Source: Haliclystus octoradiatus (Eukaryota; Cnidaria; Staurozoa; Stauromedusae; Haliclystidae). Taken from it: a stretch of DNA of 64,000 bases. Position numbers and translations under genes: made by a program. Position 1 is the first letter of the stretch, and every line of letters begins with the position of its first letter. Below, in pieces: positions 47,001 to 62,000 of this stretch. The notes beneath the pieces were generated by a model that ran no database searches, was not told the DNA's origin, and worked only from the letters and a program-made list of their open reading frames with translations. The stretch is from positions 7,043,845 through 7,107,844 of the forward strand of contig OU744453.1 in the NCBI GenBank assembly GCA_916610825.1. The letters run 5' to 3'.

Positions 47001-50000
47001 GGTAACAGACTAGAGTGAAACCTCATATAGCAGCTAGCCACGAGAGGTAGATAAATTAACAACTATATATGGCTTTTATATACAGGGTTGATTCAATAGA
47101 AATGCGATTTGAACCATTGCAAGAGTGACCACTATAGACAGGTGGCTGCTGCGTAGAGGTGATATATAACATGTGAATCGATTGAACTTTTTTCAACTAT
47201 TTACTTTCTCTAATTTCAATCAAAAATCAACAGTACTGTTTTCACAATGTAACATATGTATTGATGGATGCAAACTTTAAATGAAGGGAGCATCCAGTGC
47301 TAATATAAAAATCCGTCATCAACTTGTTTGCAAAAGTAAAAGATTGTTACAAACTAAAGTTCAAAAAGTTCATAGTATAAACAGTAGTTGATAAAACTGT
47401 TCATTGACATACTCAGCCATTTTACAAACTCACTTAGTTGATTTGTTGAAAACTGAAATGACTTTTGATTCCACCAAATATGGCCAATCAACAAACACTG
47501 TCTTCCCAAGTAACTGATTTGAGCACACCTCAAGATTCTAGACCATACAAAAAGTGCACATGTTGTTTACAAGTTTGTGATGAAGTTTACAAAATATAAC
47601 TTGCAAAATGTACAAATACACCTTACACTAGACACATCTGCAATTCCGATCCTTGTCTGATCCAATTGGATTGATGTCAGACTCAGAATGGATTTTTTGT
47701 AGGATCAGATCAGTTTTCTTGTGATATAACGATTTTCATTGCATTTAACTGAATTTGCACTTATTCAAAATTGCATAACAAGGATTAGACCCTAAAATAT
47801 TTTAAAGGGTTTTGTGACAACATTGCAGGAATTGCACTTAACGGGCCTTCACACTGTATATCTTATTTAGCCTTGATCTATTTCATCATTTACTATGCAT
47901 ATTTAATCAATAAATTACAATTTCTAGGTCCAAAACTTTTTGTATTTCAAAATTCCAAGGATATATAGGTAGTTTTAAATAATCGGATTCGGATCAAGTT
48001 GGATCAGATTAAAAAAACAGGATCAAATTTTTTCGAATTAATCACATTTGGATCACAAAATTGTTCTCACATATGCATTACTAGTTAGGCAATCTAATTC
48101 CATAAAGCCATCTATTCTAGACAACAGCAGATAAAATAATGATTTGGAATAAGCTGTAGTTGTATACCTCTTGTTCAAAGTTTGAGCCTTCAATGCAAAT
48201 TACGGCGTTATCTTTTCTGCTGTTTTGTTGGAAAACCCTCACGCCGGCCTTTGTGAATGTGCACTGTGAAAATAACATACACAAAAGATAAAAGTTTAAA
48301 CTCTCAAACTCATCTCTGTATAAGAGTGGCCACAGTGTAGGGTTAGAGTATCTCCCTCAATCCTGGCAGAAGCACTATCATTTGGCAGAACGGAGGCCGT
48401 AAAAGTAAATATGCTGCTTGGCTTACATTGTGTGAAATGTTTACAATGTTGATGAGAAAATGGAAAATTTTATAAGGCTGCTGAATGTCCACAGTTAGTT
48501 CATCGGGAAAATGACAAAGCAAAAACCTGAGCGATAACTGCATTTAGCTAATTTCGCACTCATTCTAACTGATTCAAAGATAAATTACTCGAAATCAGGA
48601 GTTTAGTAGTGCATACATAGACTGATAGAATCACAAAATTTCAAAAACACCTCATTGTGATTTTGTGACACAAATAACATCAGCAATAGAAATGAGTACT
48701 GACCTGATGTTTGACATGACTCATTGTCGGAAAGCCACAGAAATACGATTGCATTTCAACTTTTGGACACAAACCTGGAAGAGATTATCGAAGATTTAGC
48801 AATTAGATTTTGTCAATATCTCTATCGGTAGGAATAAGTGAATATTATGTTGAAAACAAGTCACAAAAATCCTAAAAGTAAAAGTATTGCAGTTGTTAGC
48901 ATGCAGTTATTTTCAAAGTGAAGATATGTTTTTCATAAGCAAGGGACGTTATAAAATCATATAGCAAGGCTTTGCATATATTTTATGGAAATGTCAATTA
49001 TGAATTAATCTAAGCTTGTACGTTCAAGTAATCTCTGCCATATTTTGAGTTTTTTTTCGTATATTACAACAAAAACATTAACTGATAGCACAGTTTCAAA
49101 TAACATAATATGTGTGTCCAAAATGCTGGAAGAAAGAAAAAAACAACGAAAAATACCTTTCATAATGTCATCTTTATTGATTCGGAAATTGTCCATATCG
49201 ATGGTTTCACAACTAAAAATAAGACAGATGTTATCAACCACTATAAAGAAGGTAGGCCTAGAACTAGAAACTCAGGGTGACAAAATACTTGAACCCAAAT
49301 AATCAAACATTGTTTCTGACTTGTCTACATCTGCTAGACTTATTCAATGCTCACAAAAGTGGAACAGGTATGAAAATTACAATAGTTACGCCATTAAAGT
49401 GAAAATTACACATGCATCCTTTCATCGTTTTGCTTTAAATTATGCTAGTAGAGATCAAACTGGTTAGAATACAAGGTTGTATCTTATTGCGTAGAATAGA
49501 TATTGTTAGAATCAAATTATATTTTGATTCTTACGATGATTTTTAAAAGAAATCAACTATTCAAAATACTGTAGCAAATTTTTCTCCTTAAAAATATAAA
49601 CACCACAGAATTGATAAACTTTCCTTGTCAATAAAAAGACAAATATGTAGAAGATAAATGATACAATTATAAGATACATACACTGCTTTGCACACATCAA
49701 TATCTCTGAAGACACCAGGATACGACGATTCAAGTTTAAAGTTACTTTCAGATGAGAACTTGTATTGTAACCCTTTCCCATATGAATTGCGGTTTAATTC
49801 TTCATCGCTCAATTGCTTATATTTGGGTTCCATTGCTTTCAAGAGAATTTTCTAGAATGATTACAAAAAATGTCAAGAGTATAATAATCAACACAGTGAC
49901 TAAAATAGTCTAACCAGGTTCCACAAGACCCACTATTCCGCTACCCTATATCTTGGCCTTGTAGAATTTCAGCGAATGAAATGATGCACCATTGTTATCT

Positions 50001-53000
50001 ATTTTACAAACAGTATACAACAGACCACACAACACTTGAGACACACGGGACACAGGTGTAATTTACATGTGAACGATGTGCCCCTGCTATGTACAAATCA
50101 TTTTGCACGCCTTCTCAATTCACAAAGACATCACAAATAATTTCACGGGTTAGTAAATAGACCAATCACCCCCATGAGGTTGCACATTCTTAGCTACAAT
50201 TGGTCATTCTAATACAAAACAGCAATTGGTAAAGAGGAGTACAGGGGCACATGGAACATGTCTAAAAATAGTCAACCTGACATTTTATACACACCTTTGC
50301 CATGTAACTTCTGGAAATAATATAAAATGAGTTGATTCATTTCATTTAAAATTATATATCAATATGACTTGCTAGGTTGGAAACCCACAAGAATAAAAGG
50401 GTTCTTTTAAAAATTGCCAACTTTCAAATTTGCACAAATGTACACAATTGATTTCCAGGAAGTATTATGGCCATCCTTCAAGAAACTTCGTTATGCCAGG
50501 CTGTTAATTATTGTCGGACCACGTCAATCAATAATAACGAGAACACAAATCATTACAGTTAAAAATAAACTCAAAATAGATTGAAATTAAGGATAAGGAT
50601 ATTTTCTGATTGAATTTCAATGAGAAAAAGGCAAATTTTATAGCTTAAAAAGACAAAAAAAAGACTGAACAATTTCACGTCTGAATATTCCAACACGTAA
50701 TTCGATGTCAAATAGCATACTTGTGCGTAAAGTGAAAGAGTCGAGAAAACTTTTTCTTTGATTTCTTTAACATACTTTTTCAAGAAAGACTTAAATAATA
50801 TTCTTTGGTTATTAAGTTGTAAGGTTGTCAGACTTTGTCAATATAAACAAGAAGACAAACGATTATATCCTTACCTCATCTATAAATGGAACAAGAACCA
50901 CTGCCTCCCAATCCTGTCGTTTGCCATTTAAATCAGTTTTAAAGTCAAGCGGATAATAATCAATAATCGGAGATGAATCACTTGTCATTAGTGTCTGAAA
51001 AGTAATTAAAAATCATAACAAAGAAATAATAAATAGGAATGAGGACATGATGGGTACATGAGAAAGTTAGTTGATTCCTACATACCTGGAATGGAACTGG
51101 TAAAAGTTGTTTGCTAGCAGCCGGTAAGACAGCTAGTAATTGTTCAAATGGTTGAAATGGTTTGCTAAGTTGGTATTCGAGTGATAAATTCTTATGTTTC
51201 TTCAGATCTGATATATACGGTGCATAATGATACGGATAAAACCTATAATGAATGCAAAGATGTGATTATTTCATGGTTGATAGGGATGTACAATTTTATG
51301 TATGCGTAATAGTTTCAAAGGGATGCCAAAAAAAAACAAGCAAAAATATACGAAAGAGCAAGGCAGGCAGTAAACCTTAAAATCTGATTAGAGAACAAAT
51401 ACATTGTCAAAACACAGAAAATTTAATATACATTTTATTTGACCATGCAAAGACAAAATTAGATTCAATTTTAGGACGTCATCTCACAAGCAGCTTCCCC
51501 TGCGAACGATCATGAACTGTGATGAACAGTTCATGAACTGTAAATATTAATTTATAAAAATATAGTTTATTAACTGTTAGAGTTCATAAATTTAAGTTCA
51601 TTAATGTTAATTAGTTAAACGACTCTTAGAGTTTATGAATGTTCATGAACTTTGATGAACTAGAAGTCATAATTCATAATAACCACATTTCAAGTTTATG
51701 AACCAGTATTCAAAGTGTGGTGCTATATGGACAGCGTTCTGATATTGAGGGTTTTAATAAAAGTTTAACTAGTTCTATTTTAAAAAGTTTCTTAGCACTT
51801 AGAGATACAACCTTATATTCTTATGTTCAAAGCAATATCTAACAAGCTACTCCAAAATAAACTGTCATATGTCTGCATGCATGGGGATTATACTGTACTT
51901 GAATAATGGGATTTTAGCGCGTAAACATCTGTACTAATGTGCAAATAATGCAACTTTAATGCAACTAACCAACTCCATGATTGACAGCCATCAAAGTAAT
52001 AATGTAAAATCCATTGAATAGCACGGATGTATTCAGATGCAATTGTTTGAATATTCTCTCTGAAACAAATACAGAATTCCAACAAATCACAGACCAGAAA
52101 TGATTTACCTTGTCTATGCCAGAGGGTAGGGTCCAACAAAAAGTGGGAATCGGGGGATCCTAGATCCCGGAAGGCAAGAGCAAATTCAGCAGAAATTGCT
52201 CATGATGCATTGGCCAAACCTCAACAAAAAATTTAGAAAAAAGTATAGAAAAGATTCCTGGAGGCTGAACGTTTTGTCTGACACTGCCAGAGGGACTTAA
52301 TTCTCTGCATAGTATTTCTATGTGCTAGTGTTGAGTATTGACGATGTTCGTACTTAATTAATATTAAAAATATATATCTACATAATGTGGTTTCTTGTCA
52401 TTACTCAATTATTATTTTTAGACATACTTGATCTTGTTTGATTCATACATTTTTGAAGCCAATCAAACAAGAAATCAAACAAGAGACAAAAATAATATTG
52501 ACAGTCGCAAAACAATTAGTACACAATACTCGGCTCTACTGCTCAGACGAACTAGATGAAGAACAGTATGACTGCATTGCAGGCTAGAGAAATGATTTGT
52601 TACTACAATTCAATCAAGGTTTCAGAATCAGTGTTGATCAAAATTATGAATCTATTATCCTAATAAAATTTGCTTTTCATATAAAATAAATCAACGTTTT
52701 TTATGTATACAGAGTAACTCTTAAGTGAAAGGTCAGAACTGCTTCTGATTGCATTTATCTGAATATGCACTTATCTAAAGTCGACCACGAAATAGTTTAC
52801 AATCTTTCGAAGCCTGGTTGCAGATAAACGGAAATTTCAATATCGGAGCTGCTAATTATCGGCTTACACTATATTTATTAATTTGCATTACCTATGAGCC
52901 TACTTCAATCAAATTTAAAAACGTCAATTGCGATTTATACTGGACAACATGCGAATCAAGCTCAAAACATAATTAGCATTTACTAAGAACGTCACCTGAG

Positions 53001-56000
53001 TATAGTGGTCAATAACACACAAATAAGAAATTGGCTGTAACAAGCAGGTTTTATACTGAACAAAACTATCAAGCAAATTTGTATTGATAATTCACATACT
53101 CTCTCATCACATCCAAATTGAACTTCTCCAAGTAATACTGTCTTTTATTTTGTTCAAATTCTCCGTTAAAGGTTGTCTCTCCTTGTTCAGTAAGTGATTC
53201 TTCATTATCATCGTATAGCTCGGCGACAATAGCAAGACGTTCACTTGCATTACTGGCATTGAATGATGCATTTGCCACCATACTAGAATTATTCTGAAAC
53301 CAAAATTATTAAACTATTAAATGCCAAATTAAAACATGAGATTTTAAAGATGGGGTCCATGATAAACTCAGCATATTAATTGTGATTACGTAATTTGTTA
53401 AAAATAGACAAGATGCATGCATTTGATAACGTTAATATTGCCAACAACTGCTTCCTCTTACAGACTTTATTTTGAGATAGGGATTTAGATAGTCAGAATC
53501 TATTATCAAGGGTAACTACTTGGATTGGTTTGACGGTAAATTAATCGATAGCAGACTTCTTAGCTTGAAAGCATATCGCCAGATTTAGCTGTATTTCAAT
53601 TAAGAACAGTTTGAACATAATTGAACATATTGTTTTCAATTAGTTTGCAATTATGTTGAGAAATGTACATAATATGTTTAGTCTGTACCATGTAAGCAGT
53701 TAGCTCATCAGGAAAATGACAATCCAAAAACCCCAGCGATAAATAACTGCATTCAACTTATTTCGCACTCATTCTAACTGAGTCAAAGATGGGTTATCTT
53801 GAATCAGGAGTTTTGTGGTGCAATCTTAGCTAACAATAATTGCTATTACAGCAATCAACAATTATCGAACAAGGCTGAATGTGGGAAAGACTGAAGGTGG
53901 CACTGAGAATTATCAGACCTGTATTACCTACTGAAGCTGTAGTCAATATCATAAAATACTGTTGGTTACTGATATGCCTATTGTATGATATTATGACATC
54001 ATAATATCAACCATTTAGAATTTTCCGGATTCTATTATTGGATAAAAATTGAATACAGTCAAACATGTCATCTGAATTTGGATCTGAACCCGGATCCAAC
54101 TCACAGCTGTTTGACGAGGTAGGAACTACAGTCGAACTTGCTTAATATCCCCCCTCCGGTACAGATGTAAAGCGGGACATTAAGCGAGGTGGGATATTAA
54201 GCGAGGTAGGAATATGAGAGTTTGTATGGAGAAAGGAAAATAGAAATCAGTTTTATGCAGTGATATTAAGCAAGGTGGGACATTAAAAGAAGGGATATTA
54301 GAATCTAAAAATGAGTAGAAAACAAATTTGACCAAAATATTTTGTCTAAATACTGCTAAACTACTAACCATCACTGAAGAATTATTCCCTGGCAGTTGTG
54401 AAGTTCCAGATTTTGATTCAAGCCATTTCAAGTCACAATATATGTCTTCAAATTTCTCTTCGTCAAACTAAAACATTAAATATTAAATAATAAACATCTA
54501 GTTAGTATTATGTAATTAAATTACTAGCGCATGAATGAAAGTTGTAATGAAACTTTTCAAGGCTGTCAGATATAAAATCTTCCAAAATTGGTTTCAGAAG
54601 CTTCAAAGTTCTAAAAAACCCTTTCATGTGAAATTTTAAAATGTCAGCTGTGCTATCTTCCAATGATTACAATGCTAAAAAGATCAATTCCAAGGGGAAA
54701 ACCCGACTCATAATTTAAAATGAATTTATAATTTAACATCATCCGATTCATTCGCCAACATTGTATTTTCTGTGTGTAATGTAGCTTTGGTGTAAGAACG
54801 CTTATTGCGATTTCTAATTAATAGCTCAGGAAGTGGTATCTAATATTTTTATTGTAGTTTGCTAAGTAAAAGAAGAGTACAGACACAAACATATCAACTT
54901 AAATAGCTTCTATTACCTTCGCTAGTGCATCAAGATAGACTTGAAACCTTTGTAGATCTATAGTTCCTCCATCATGCAGGTAACCTTTGAAAAACAACAA
55001 CACAAATAAATGCCAATGTCCAACGAGAACCACAAGACGGCTTGTATGAAAATAGTTATTAAAATTAACATTAGAGAAGACATTCGATTTAATCAAAGTT
55101 GAAAGATTGCTTGTAGGAGAGTATATCCTGTCTTGGTGTGTATAATACTAAAGGTAAGAAAAAAAAAGATTGGCTTGATTATAGTTTGAAATCGCTAGCT
55201 GCATGACACCTTATTCGTAATTATGCTATTGTAAATTATTATCACAAGATACTGTATTGCTACTCACGGCATACTGGAATCTCTTCATTCTACTGAAAAA
55301 CTACAAGAATGCACCTTAAAATTTCATAACTACTGATTAAAGGGCCCAATTCAGTAGCCTACTCAGCAAGTTTTTAGTATGTTTTCAGATTTTCAAAATC
55401 CGTAGTATCTCTAAGCATCGAATATCAAAACTCATCAAAATGATGAGTTTATATTAATCTATTTACCATCAAGTCTTGGCATGACATCTTTATACACTTG
55501 ATACAAATAAGGCAATGCTTCCTGTAGAACAACAACAAAAAACCAGTTTTTCAAATTGAACGGATTCCATACTAATAGCTTAGAGAAGGTAATTAGGCGA
55601 TGAAAGTGAACGATAAAACCCTTCAATTACACTCGACTACGATGAATGTTCAGACAACAGACTTCGAATTTCAATAGGATAATTAGATTGATTGATAAAA
55701 TTTGTGAAGAAAATGGTAAAAACTAAAAAAAAATTTCAAACCTAACGGAATTGCCCGTTCAAATGAAATATGTATAAAACACCAATACCTACAATATTAG
55801 GCGGTATTGATTGCCCAAACCGGTTGCCTTTAAATACATGGACAATTCAACAGAGGATTGTTAATTTAGAAGTGACCACAAAAATCGGTGGTTGCTGCAC
55901 AATTGAAGCGACTACAGTAGATTTGATCAGGGGTCCACAACATATATTTGTGCCCCGCAACCAAATGTTCCCCTTTCAAAGCACATGAAAGTCGTTTAGG

Positions 56001-59000
56001 TTAACTGATTTATGGAAGGACATTATTTTAGTGAGAATAACACTGATAGAAACATACTTATAGTCCAGTCAATCTAGATCTAGTCAGTCAAAAAACACGG
56101 AACCCAGGACAAATTGCAACACAAGGTTTTTTTATAGATTCTAGAACAGAATTTAACGCTTAACAACATACTGAAAATCGAGAAAAATCGAGGTGGCGGA
56201 ACATTACTTTATTTGCATTTAAAGTCACAAATTATTAACCCTTTCTAAAACGCCATTATGCCTCCATCTAAACGTCTGCGCACAGGCTGAGCGCGACATG
56301 TTTTCGGAAAACTGTCAAATTTTGATCGAAAGACAATACAACAAGATGGTAGACATCGTTCGCGTATCATTCAGGTTTGCGTATGATTTTTTATGGTTTA
56401 ATGGTGAAATGGTACACTTTCCTCCTAATTTTGGTACTCAAAGATATTTGATTCGAAGAAACTCTCTCACGAATTAATTCATAATGGAATGTTATCAGTT
56501 CGAAAAGTCTCCCAGTGTTATGTTGCAGAGGAAAACGAAGGATGACAGGCATTATCAAGGACAAGGTTCAAAGCAAAAATCTGTAGATATTCAATAGGGC
56601 CTAACACTTATTGTATTGGCTTTCTATTTTCCAAAATCAAGGTCAGTATTTTAATTAAAAGTAAGTGAAACATATTTTTAATGAATTATATTCAATTATT
56701 CTAATGTTGGTTCGATATGTAGCATGATCAGGAATTCATGATGTGAAAATAAAAATGATCATAAGGATTCAGTTCTCAGTTGTTTGTTAAGACATAGTGG
56801 TTTAGACAGGATGCAAGACTCCCAGATATTATGTCAATGTAAATGCGTGGATGTAAATGCATGTACAATTGCCAATTCCTATGGGCTCTGCTGTAACAGT
56901 ATTACACATGATAGCATCAATTCTGCTGAGTGATCCAAATCAGGACCAATAACATTTGTTGGCCTATTATCTTTATTTCTGACATAGGCAGCATATTAAT
57001 GCACCCCGTATAACAGTGCACACAACTGTTGGCCCCATATATGCCATGGCAATAACGTATTTGCGTACTCAATCTGTACAATTTCACGCATAGCATAATG
57101 AAAGTTTCAAATTTCATGCATTCAAACGAAAGAGCTTTCTTGAAATTGATTCAATTCAGACCTATCTGCTTTTAAATCGTATTATTAATATTTAGCTGAA
57201 CATGCAAAGTGAATGATGAACAAGGTGAATGGTGAACAAGGTGTTTGCAAATAAATGATGAACAAGGTGAATGGTGAACAAGGTGTTTGCAAATAATAAA
57301 AATTTTGCATGATAAAAATAGGAAAACAGGGTTGAAGTCTTAAAATGGGGTCTGGAGATTCACCCCCTTGAGAAATTTTTGAATTCTGGCGTCCCAAATA
57401 GGGAATTTTGCTATGATTTTATCTGAAATATTCTGTAAAACTTCATGTTTTTATATAACGCAAAAATCATCGATAACGCAATAACGTAGATAAGAATGCC
57501 TATTCACGATTTCACAGACAAAATTTAGGGCAATAACACGTCCTGATGAGCCGTAAAAGGCCCAAACTGTTGCTCAACCGCTAATTTACAAACATTGCAT
57601 GTCTGGTATTGTACAACCTAGATATATTTTGAGCAATTGAGGATGTTCTTGTTATCTTCTGTGGACCCCTAGACCACACATGTTAATTATTGCAACAATG
57701 GTTGAATGTCTCTTCAATCTATTTTGAATGGTTTTATTAGAAATATACATCCATTGTATTCAACATCTATATTATTTTATAATCATAGATAAAGTTTATG
57801 ATGGTGAAAGTTATGGACTCTTGGACCACACCTATTATACTACTGAGGGTGATGAGATGTAACTATAATGCCTATGAGATGGTCTACTTGATTTATATAT
57901 ATATATATAAAATGTACCTGTAATGCCTATGGGATGGTTTACTTGAATTATATATACATTCTATGTAACGTAGATATCATTTTATGATGTCAGCAGAAAT
58001 GTTCCTGTTCTTGATATTGGAATCTTGGACCACACCTATTATACTACTGAGGGTGATAAGATGTGTCTAATATGCGTATGGGATTGTCTACTCGATTTAT
58101 ATTTATATTCTATACAACCTAGATAGGATTTTATGATGTCAGAAATGTTCTTGTTCTTGATATTGGACTCTTGGACCACACCTATTATACTACTGAGGGT
58201 GATTAGATGTATCTATAATGCGTATGGGATGGTCTACTCGATTTATTTATATATATTCTATGCAACGTAGATATGATTTTATGATGTCAGAAATGTTCCT
58301 GTTATTTGTATTGGACTCTTGGACCTCACCTATTATACTACTGAGGGTGATTAGATGTACATGTCATGCCTATGGGATGGTCTACTCGATTTATATTTAT
58401 ATTCTATACAACCTAGATAGGATTTTATGATGTCAGAAATGTTCCTGTTCTTGATATTGGACTCTTGGACCACACCTATTATACTACTGAGGGTGATTAG
58501 ATGTATCTATAATGCATATGGGATGGTCTACTCGATTTATATATATATTCTATGCAACCTAGATATGATTTTATGATGTCAGAAATGTTCCTGTTATTGG
58601 TACTGGACTCTTGGACCTCACCTATTATACTACTGAGGGTGATTAGATGTACCTGTCATGCCTATGGGATGGTCTACTCGATTTATATTTATATTCTATA
58701 CAACCTAGATAGGATTTTATGATGTCAGAAATGTTCCTGTTCTTGATATTGGACTCTTGGACTACACCTATTATACTACTGGGGGTGATTAGATGTATCT
58801 ATAATGCATATGGGATGGTCTACTCGATTTATATTTATATTCTATACAACCTAGATATGATTTTATGATGTCCGAAATGTTCCTGTTCTTGGTATTGGAC
58901 TCTTTGACCACACCTATTATTCCATTGAGGGTGATAAGATGTATCTAATATGTATATGGGATAGTCTACTCGATTTATATTTATATTCTATACAACCTAG

Positions 59001-62000
59001 ATAGGATTTTATGATGTCAGAAAGGTTCCTGTTCTTGATATTGGACTCTTGGACCACACCTATTATACTATTGAGGGGGTTAGATGTATCTGTGATGCCT
59101 ATGGGATGGTCTACTTAATTTATATATACGTTCTATCTAACCTAGATATGATTTTATGATGTCAGGAATGTTCTTGTTATTGGTATTGGACTCTTGGACC
59201 ACACCTATTATACTACTCAGGGTGATAAGATGTATCTAATATGCATATGGAATGGTCTACTTGATTTATATATATATTCTACGCAACCTAGATATGATTT
59301 TATGATGTCAGAAATGTTCCTGTTCTTGATATTGGACTCTTGGACAACACCTATTATACTACTGAGGGGGTTAGATGTATCTGTGATGCCTATGGGATGG
59401 ATTTATATATACATTCTATCTAACCTAGATATGATTTTATGATGTCAGGAATGTTCCTATTATTGGTATTGGACTCTTGGACCATATCCATTTCACTACT
59501 GAGGGTGATTAGACGCATCCTTATTTTGTACGGGATGGTCTACTTGATTTATATATGATTTATCTGATTTTGCCGATTTGAATAGAATTTAATATTTTAA
59601 TATTTGCCTGGTAGTTAATTAATATAATCGTTAGGTACATCGATTTGCCTCTATTTGCAAGGAGCTAATGCGTGTTCTTATGCCAAGCCTCTTTTAATGC
59701 GCATTTGTTATTGGTGGTAGTACAGTAAAAGTTCAGTAAATTCCCTAATATAATTTTTAGCCTCGTTATGGTTTTTTCTGTTATACTGATCAACTTATGA
59801 TTTTTTTTTCTGTAATTATATTGTGTCACTGATTGTGTTCTTCTTGATTGCGTACATTCTCTTATTTTTTGAAATATCGCTCAGTTTTTAGCCCTAAATG
59901 ACACAGCCTCGCTTTCATGCCGACCGTAACTAATTTCTATAAAATTGAGCACCTTCCGCCACTTCGATTTTTCTCGATTTTTGATATGTTGTTCAGCATA
60001 AAATTCTACCCTATATTCCATAAAAAAGCTTGTGTTGCAATTTGTCCTTGGTCAAATTTTAGATTGACTGGACTATTAGAGTTCATAACAGTTGCTAATT
60101 CAGAATAGTCTGCAATAGTCACTTCAAATGCAGAAATTTGCAAAATCTTGATAGTTGTGTCTGTAGCAATACTATCGTTTCCAAAATGTTCCTGCGACCA
60201 GCGGTTCCCGTTTTATTGAGCCCTAGATTTGATTGTATATATCACTTCCTGAAAATAAACTTACTTGGTCTATATGCAGATTTGGTAGATTTGGAACAAA
60301 ATCATTTCCTACTAAGAATCCCATTAGAATCCAGTCGTCAATAACACGTTCAATATCATATCCAAAAGGTAATTTATCCTAGTGAATAAATAATACAATA
60401 AGTTTACAAAAATAGCATGAAAGATGAAGACTCATCTATTATATAAACGTTGATGTATGTCTGTCTGTATCTACTGTATTCGAGATTCACGCTTCTCATA
60501 GTAAACATATCAAATCCATACTTTTCGTGGGGTATCTTATAATTTTTTGCGCCAACATAGACCATGTTTCATGTTCATATCTTCATTTCCATACTTTTCG
60601 TGGGGTATCTTATAATGTTTTGCGCCAACATAGGCTATGTTTTATGTTCATATCTTCATTTTCCTTCAATTGACGGCATGAAGCATAATTTTTTCGTAGG
60701 ATTTCTCTTGCGGCTCAACAGAAAGATCGAAATTACTCTCATGTTCAACACGCTTCGTATTTCACACCCGACTGACATTCTCATGTTCGTCACGCAATAT
60801 CTTTCACAGCCGACTGACCTTCAGCTCTATTGTTTATTTATCACTTGGGCTAACTTCTAGCAACTGAATTTTCTATTTTTTTATTTTCAAATTTCATCCA
60901 GCGGAGCAGGTTCACTTTACCAGTAAGTAATATTACTTAATTAAATTAATATTAAAAGTAATATTGAGCCTCAACTCTAACCTTACTTATCTAAACAATA
61001 GCGACATTGGAAATTTTATTTGTTTTGGAGCTGATAGAAAAGGAGGAATTTCACTGATCGGACGAAATTTCTTATGCCTGCAAAAGGCATTTCATGAATT
61101 ATCCAAATTGCATGCGCGCTACATTGTACCATGCTAGTTTTAACAACGGCGATGTGAGATAACTCCATCATTTTCAGTTTGATTGTTCTATGGACCAATC
61201 ATTGTTTGGATAGACGGATCAATGCATCATTATTTGGATAATGACAGCAATTGATTCATAAATACAGTTAAGGTAAATACAATCATGACAGTTTTATATT
61301 ACCAATGATTCCCTACTAATATAATTGTTGCTTACCTTCAAGTCACCAAATTCCATGTCAAGGTATTCTCTCAGTAATGATAAATGTAACAGATGAAAAG
61401 TTGTTTCTTCTGCCTTTTGAGTCCTTTAAATGAAAAACAATGCCTGACCCATAAATATGTATACAAACATAACGTTTTAATTCAATAAATTGTGACATCT
61501 TCATAGTTGATGATAAGTATAAGGCACGAGCCTCTGCTCCATGTTCTGCTCCATGAAACTGAAAGTTGCAGGAGACAGGCTGGAGAACTTCTTACGGTAC
61601 TAAAAGTTGTCTTGCATTTCTCAAATTATGAAAGGTTAATCAGATGCAACTCTTTGTCAAGTAACGAGATTATGTGGTTGTAGAATAGAGTAGATTTAAA
61701 AGGGACAGTGATGTGATAGGTTGATCAAAACATGCCATCACAGCTCGAAAGTTTTGCTAGTTTCGCAGTCAAACTATTCTTCTTTATTTAATTGAGTGGG
61801 ATGACTTTCTCTGTGAGTCCCATTAACCGGTTTGCTGAAGGTATGGCGTAATAATAGAGCGTAAAATAGTTTGCCTAATGAGTATGCATGAATTATAAAC
61901 AAGTTGCAAGAGAAAGGCAAATGACATTGCAATTGGAGAAGGCATGTTACTCAATGCACGTATCTCTAAAACAGTAGCCTATTTGGATCCAAAAACTGTA

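Larger units (their letters stand above)
34415..49851 (-). other. XRN1: XRN1 central beta-rich domains (PAZ/Tudor-like, KOW, winged helix)
   Basis: Sixteen short exons cover the region after CR2. Markers include [14 protein letters not shown] (48704-48774), [13 protein letters not shown] (47434-47537), [14 protein letters not shown] (44343-44430), PHYGCGGE (43680-43796), [13 protein letters not shown] (39912-40030) and the helical [18 protein letters not shown] segment split over 37393-37475 and 36804-36884. Domain names come from known XRN1 structures and are assigned by position. The 49682-49851 donor was chosen as GTATGT after codon position 2, because only that keeps frame with 49157-49212. 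Confidence 0.85.
50875..53293 (-). other. XRN1: XRN1 conserved region 2 (CR2)
   Basis: Four exons (53100-53293, 51970-52059, 51086-51242, 50875-50994) encode the [11 protein letters not shown] segment, [25 protein letters not shown], the [13 protein letters not shown] helix, and [11 protein letters not shown] followed by [12 protein letters not shown]. This is the most conserved stretch of the protein. The N-terminal part of exon 53100-53293 is an acidic, Asn/Ser-rich linker. Confidence 0.9.
56061..60075. mobile_element. 4.0-kb TIR element carrying a satellite array
   Basis: Arms 56061-56205 and 59945-60075 are inverse copies of about 135 bp. Tips are TAGTCCAGTCAATCTAGA and the inverse TCTAAAATTTGACC-adjacent end AGATTGACTGGACTA. 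Inner blocks such as AAAATCGAGAAAAATCGAGG are also shared. TTA flanks both sides (56058-56060, 60076-60078), a 3-bp duplication of Harbinger type, although the tips do not let me assign a superfamily. The interior has no credible protein; 57770-59560 is a 146-bp tandem array. It lies in the 4.7-kb XRN1 intron between exons 60265-60378 and 55467-55521. Confidence 0.75.

Noticed and set aside
58218-59442. Repeated small frames with similar peptides
   Set aside because: They are periodic readings of the 146-bp satellite; 146 is not a multiple of 3, so no continuous protein results.
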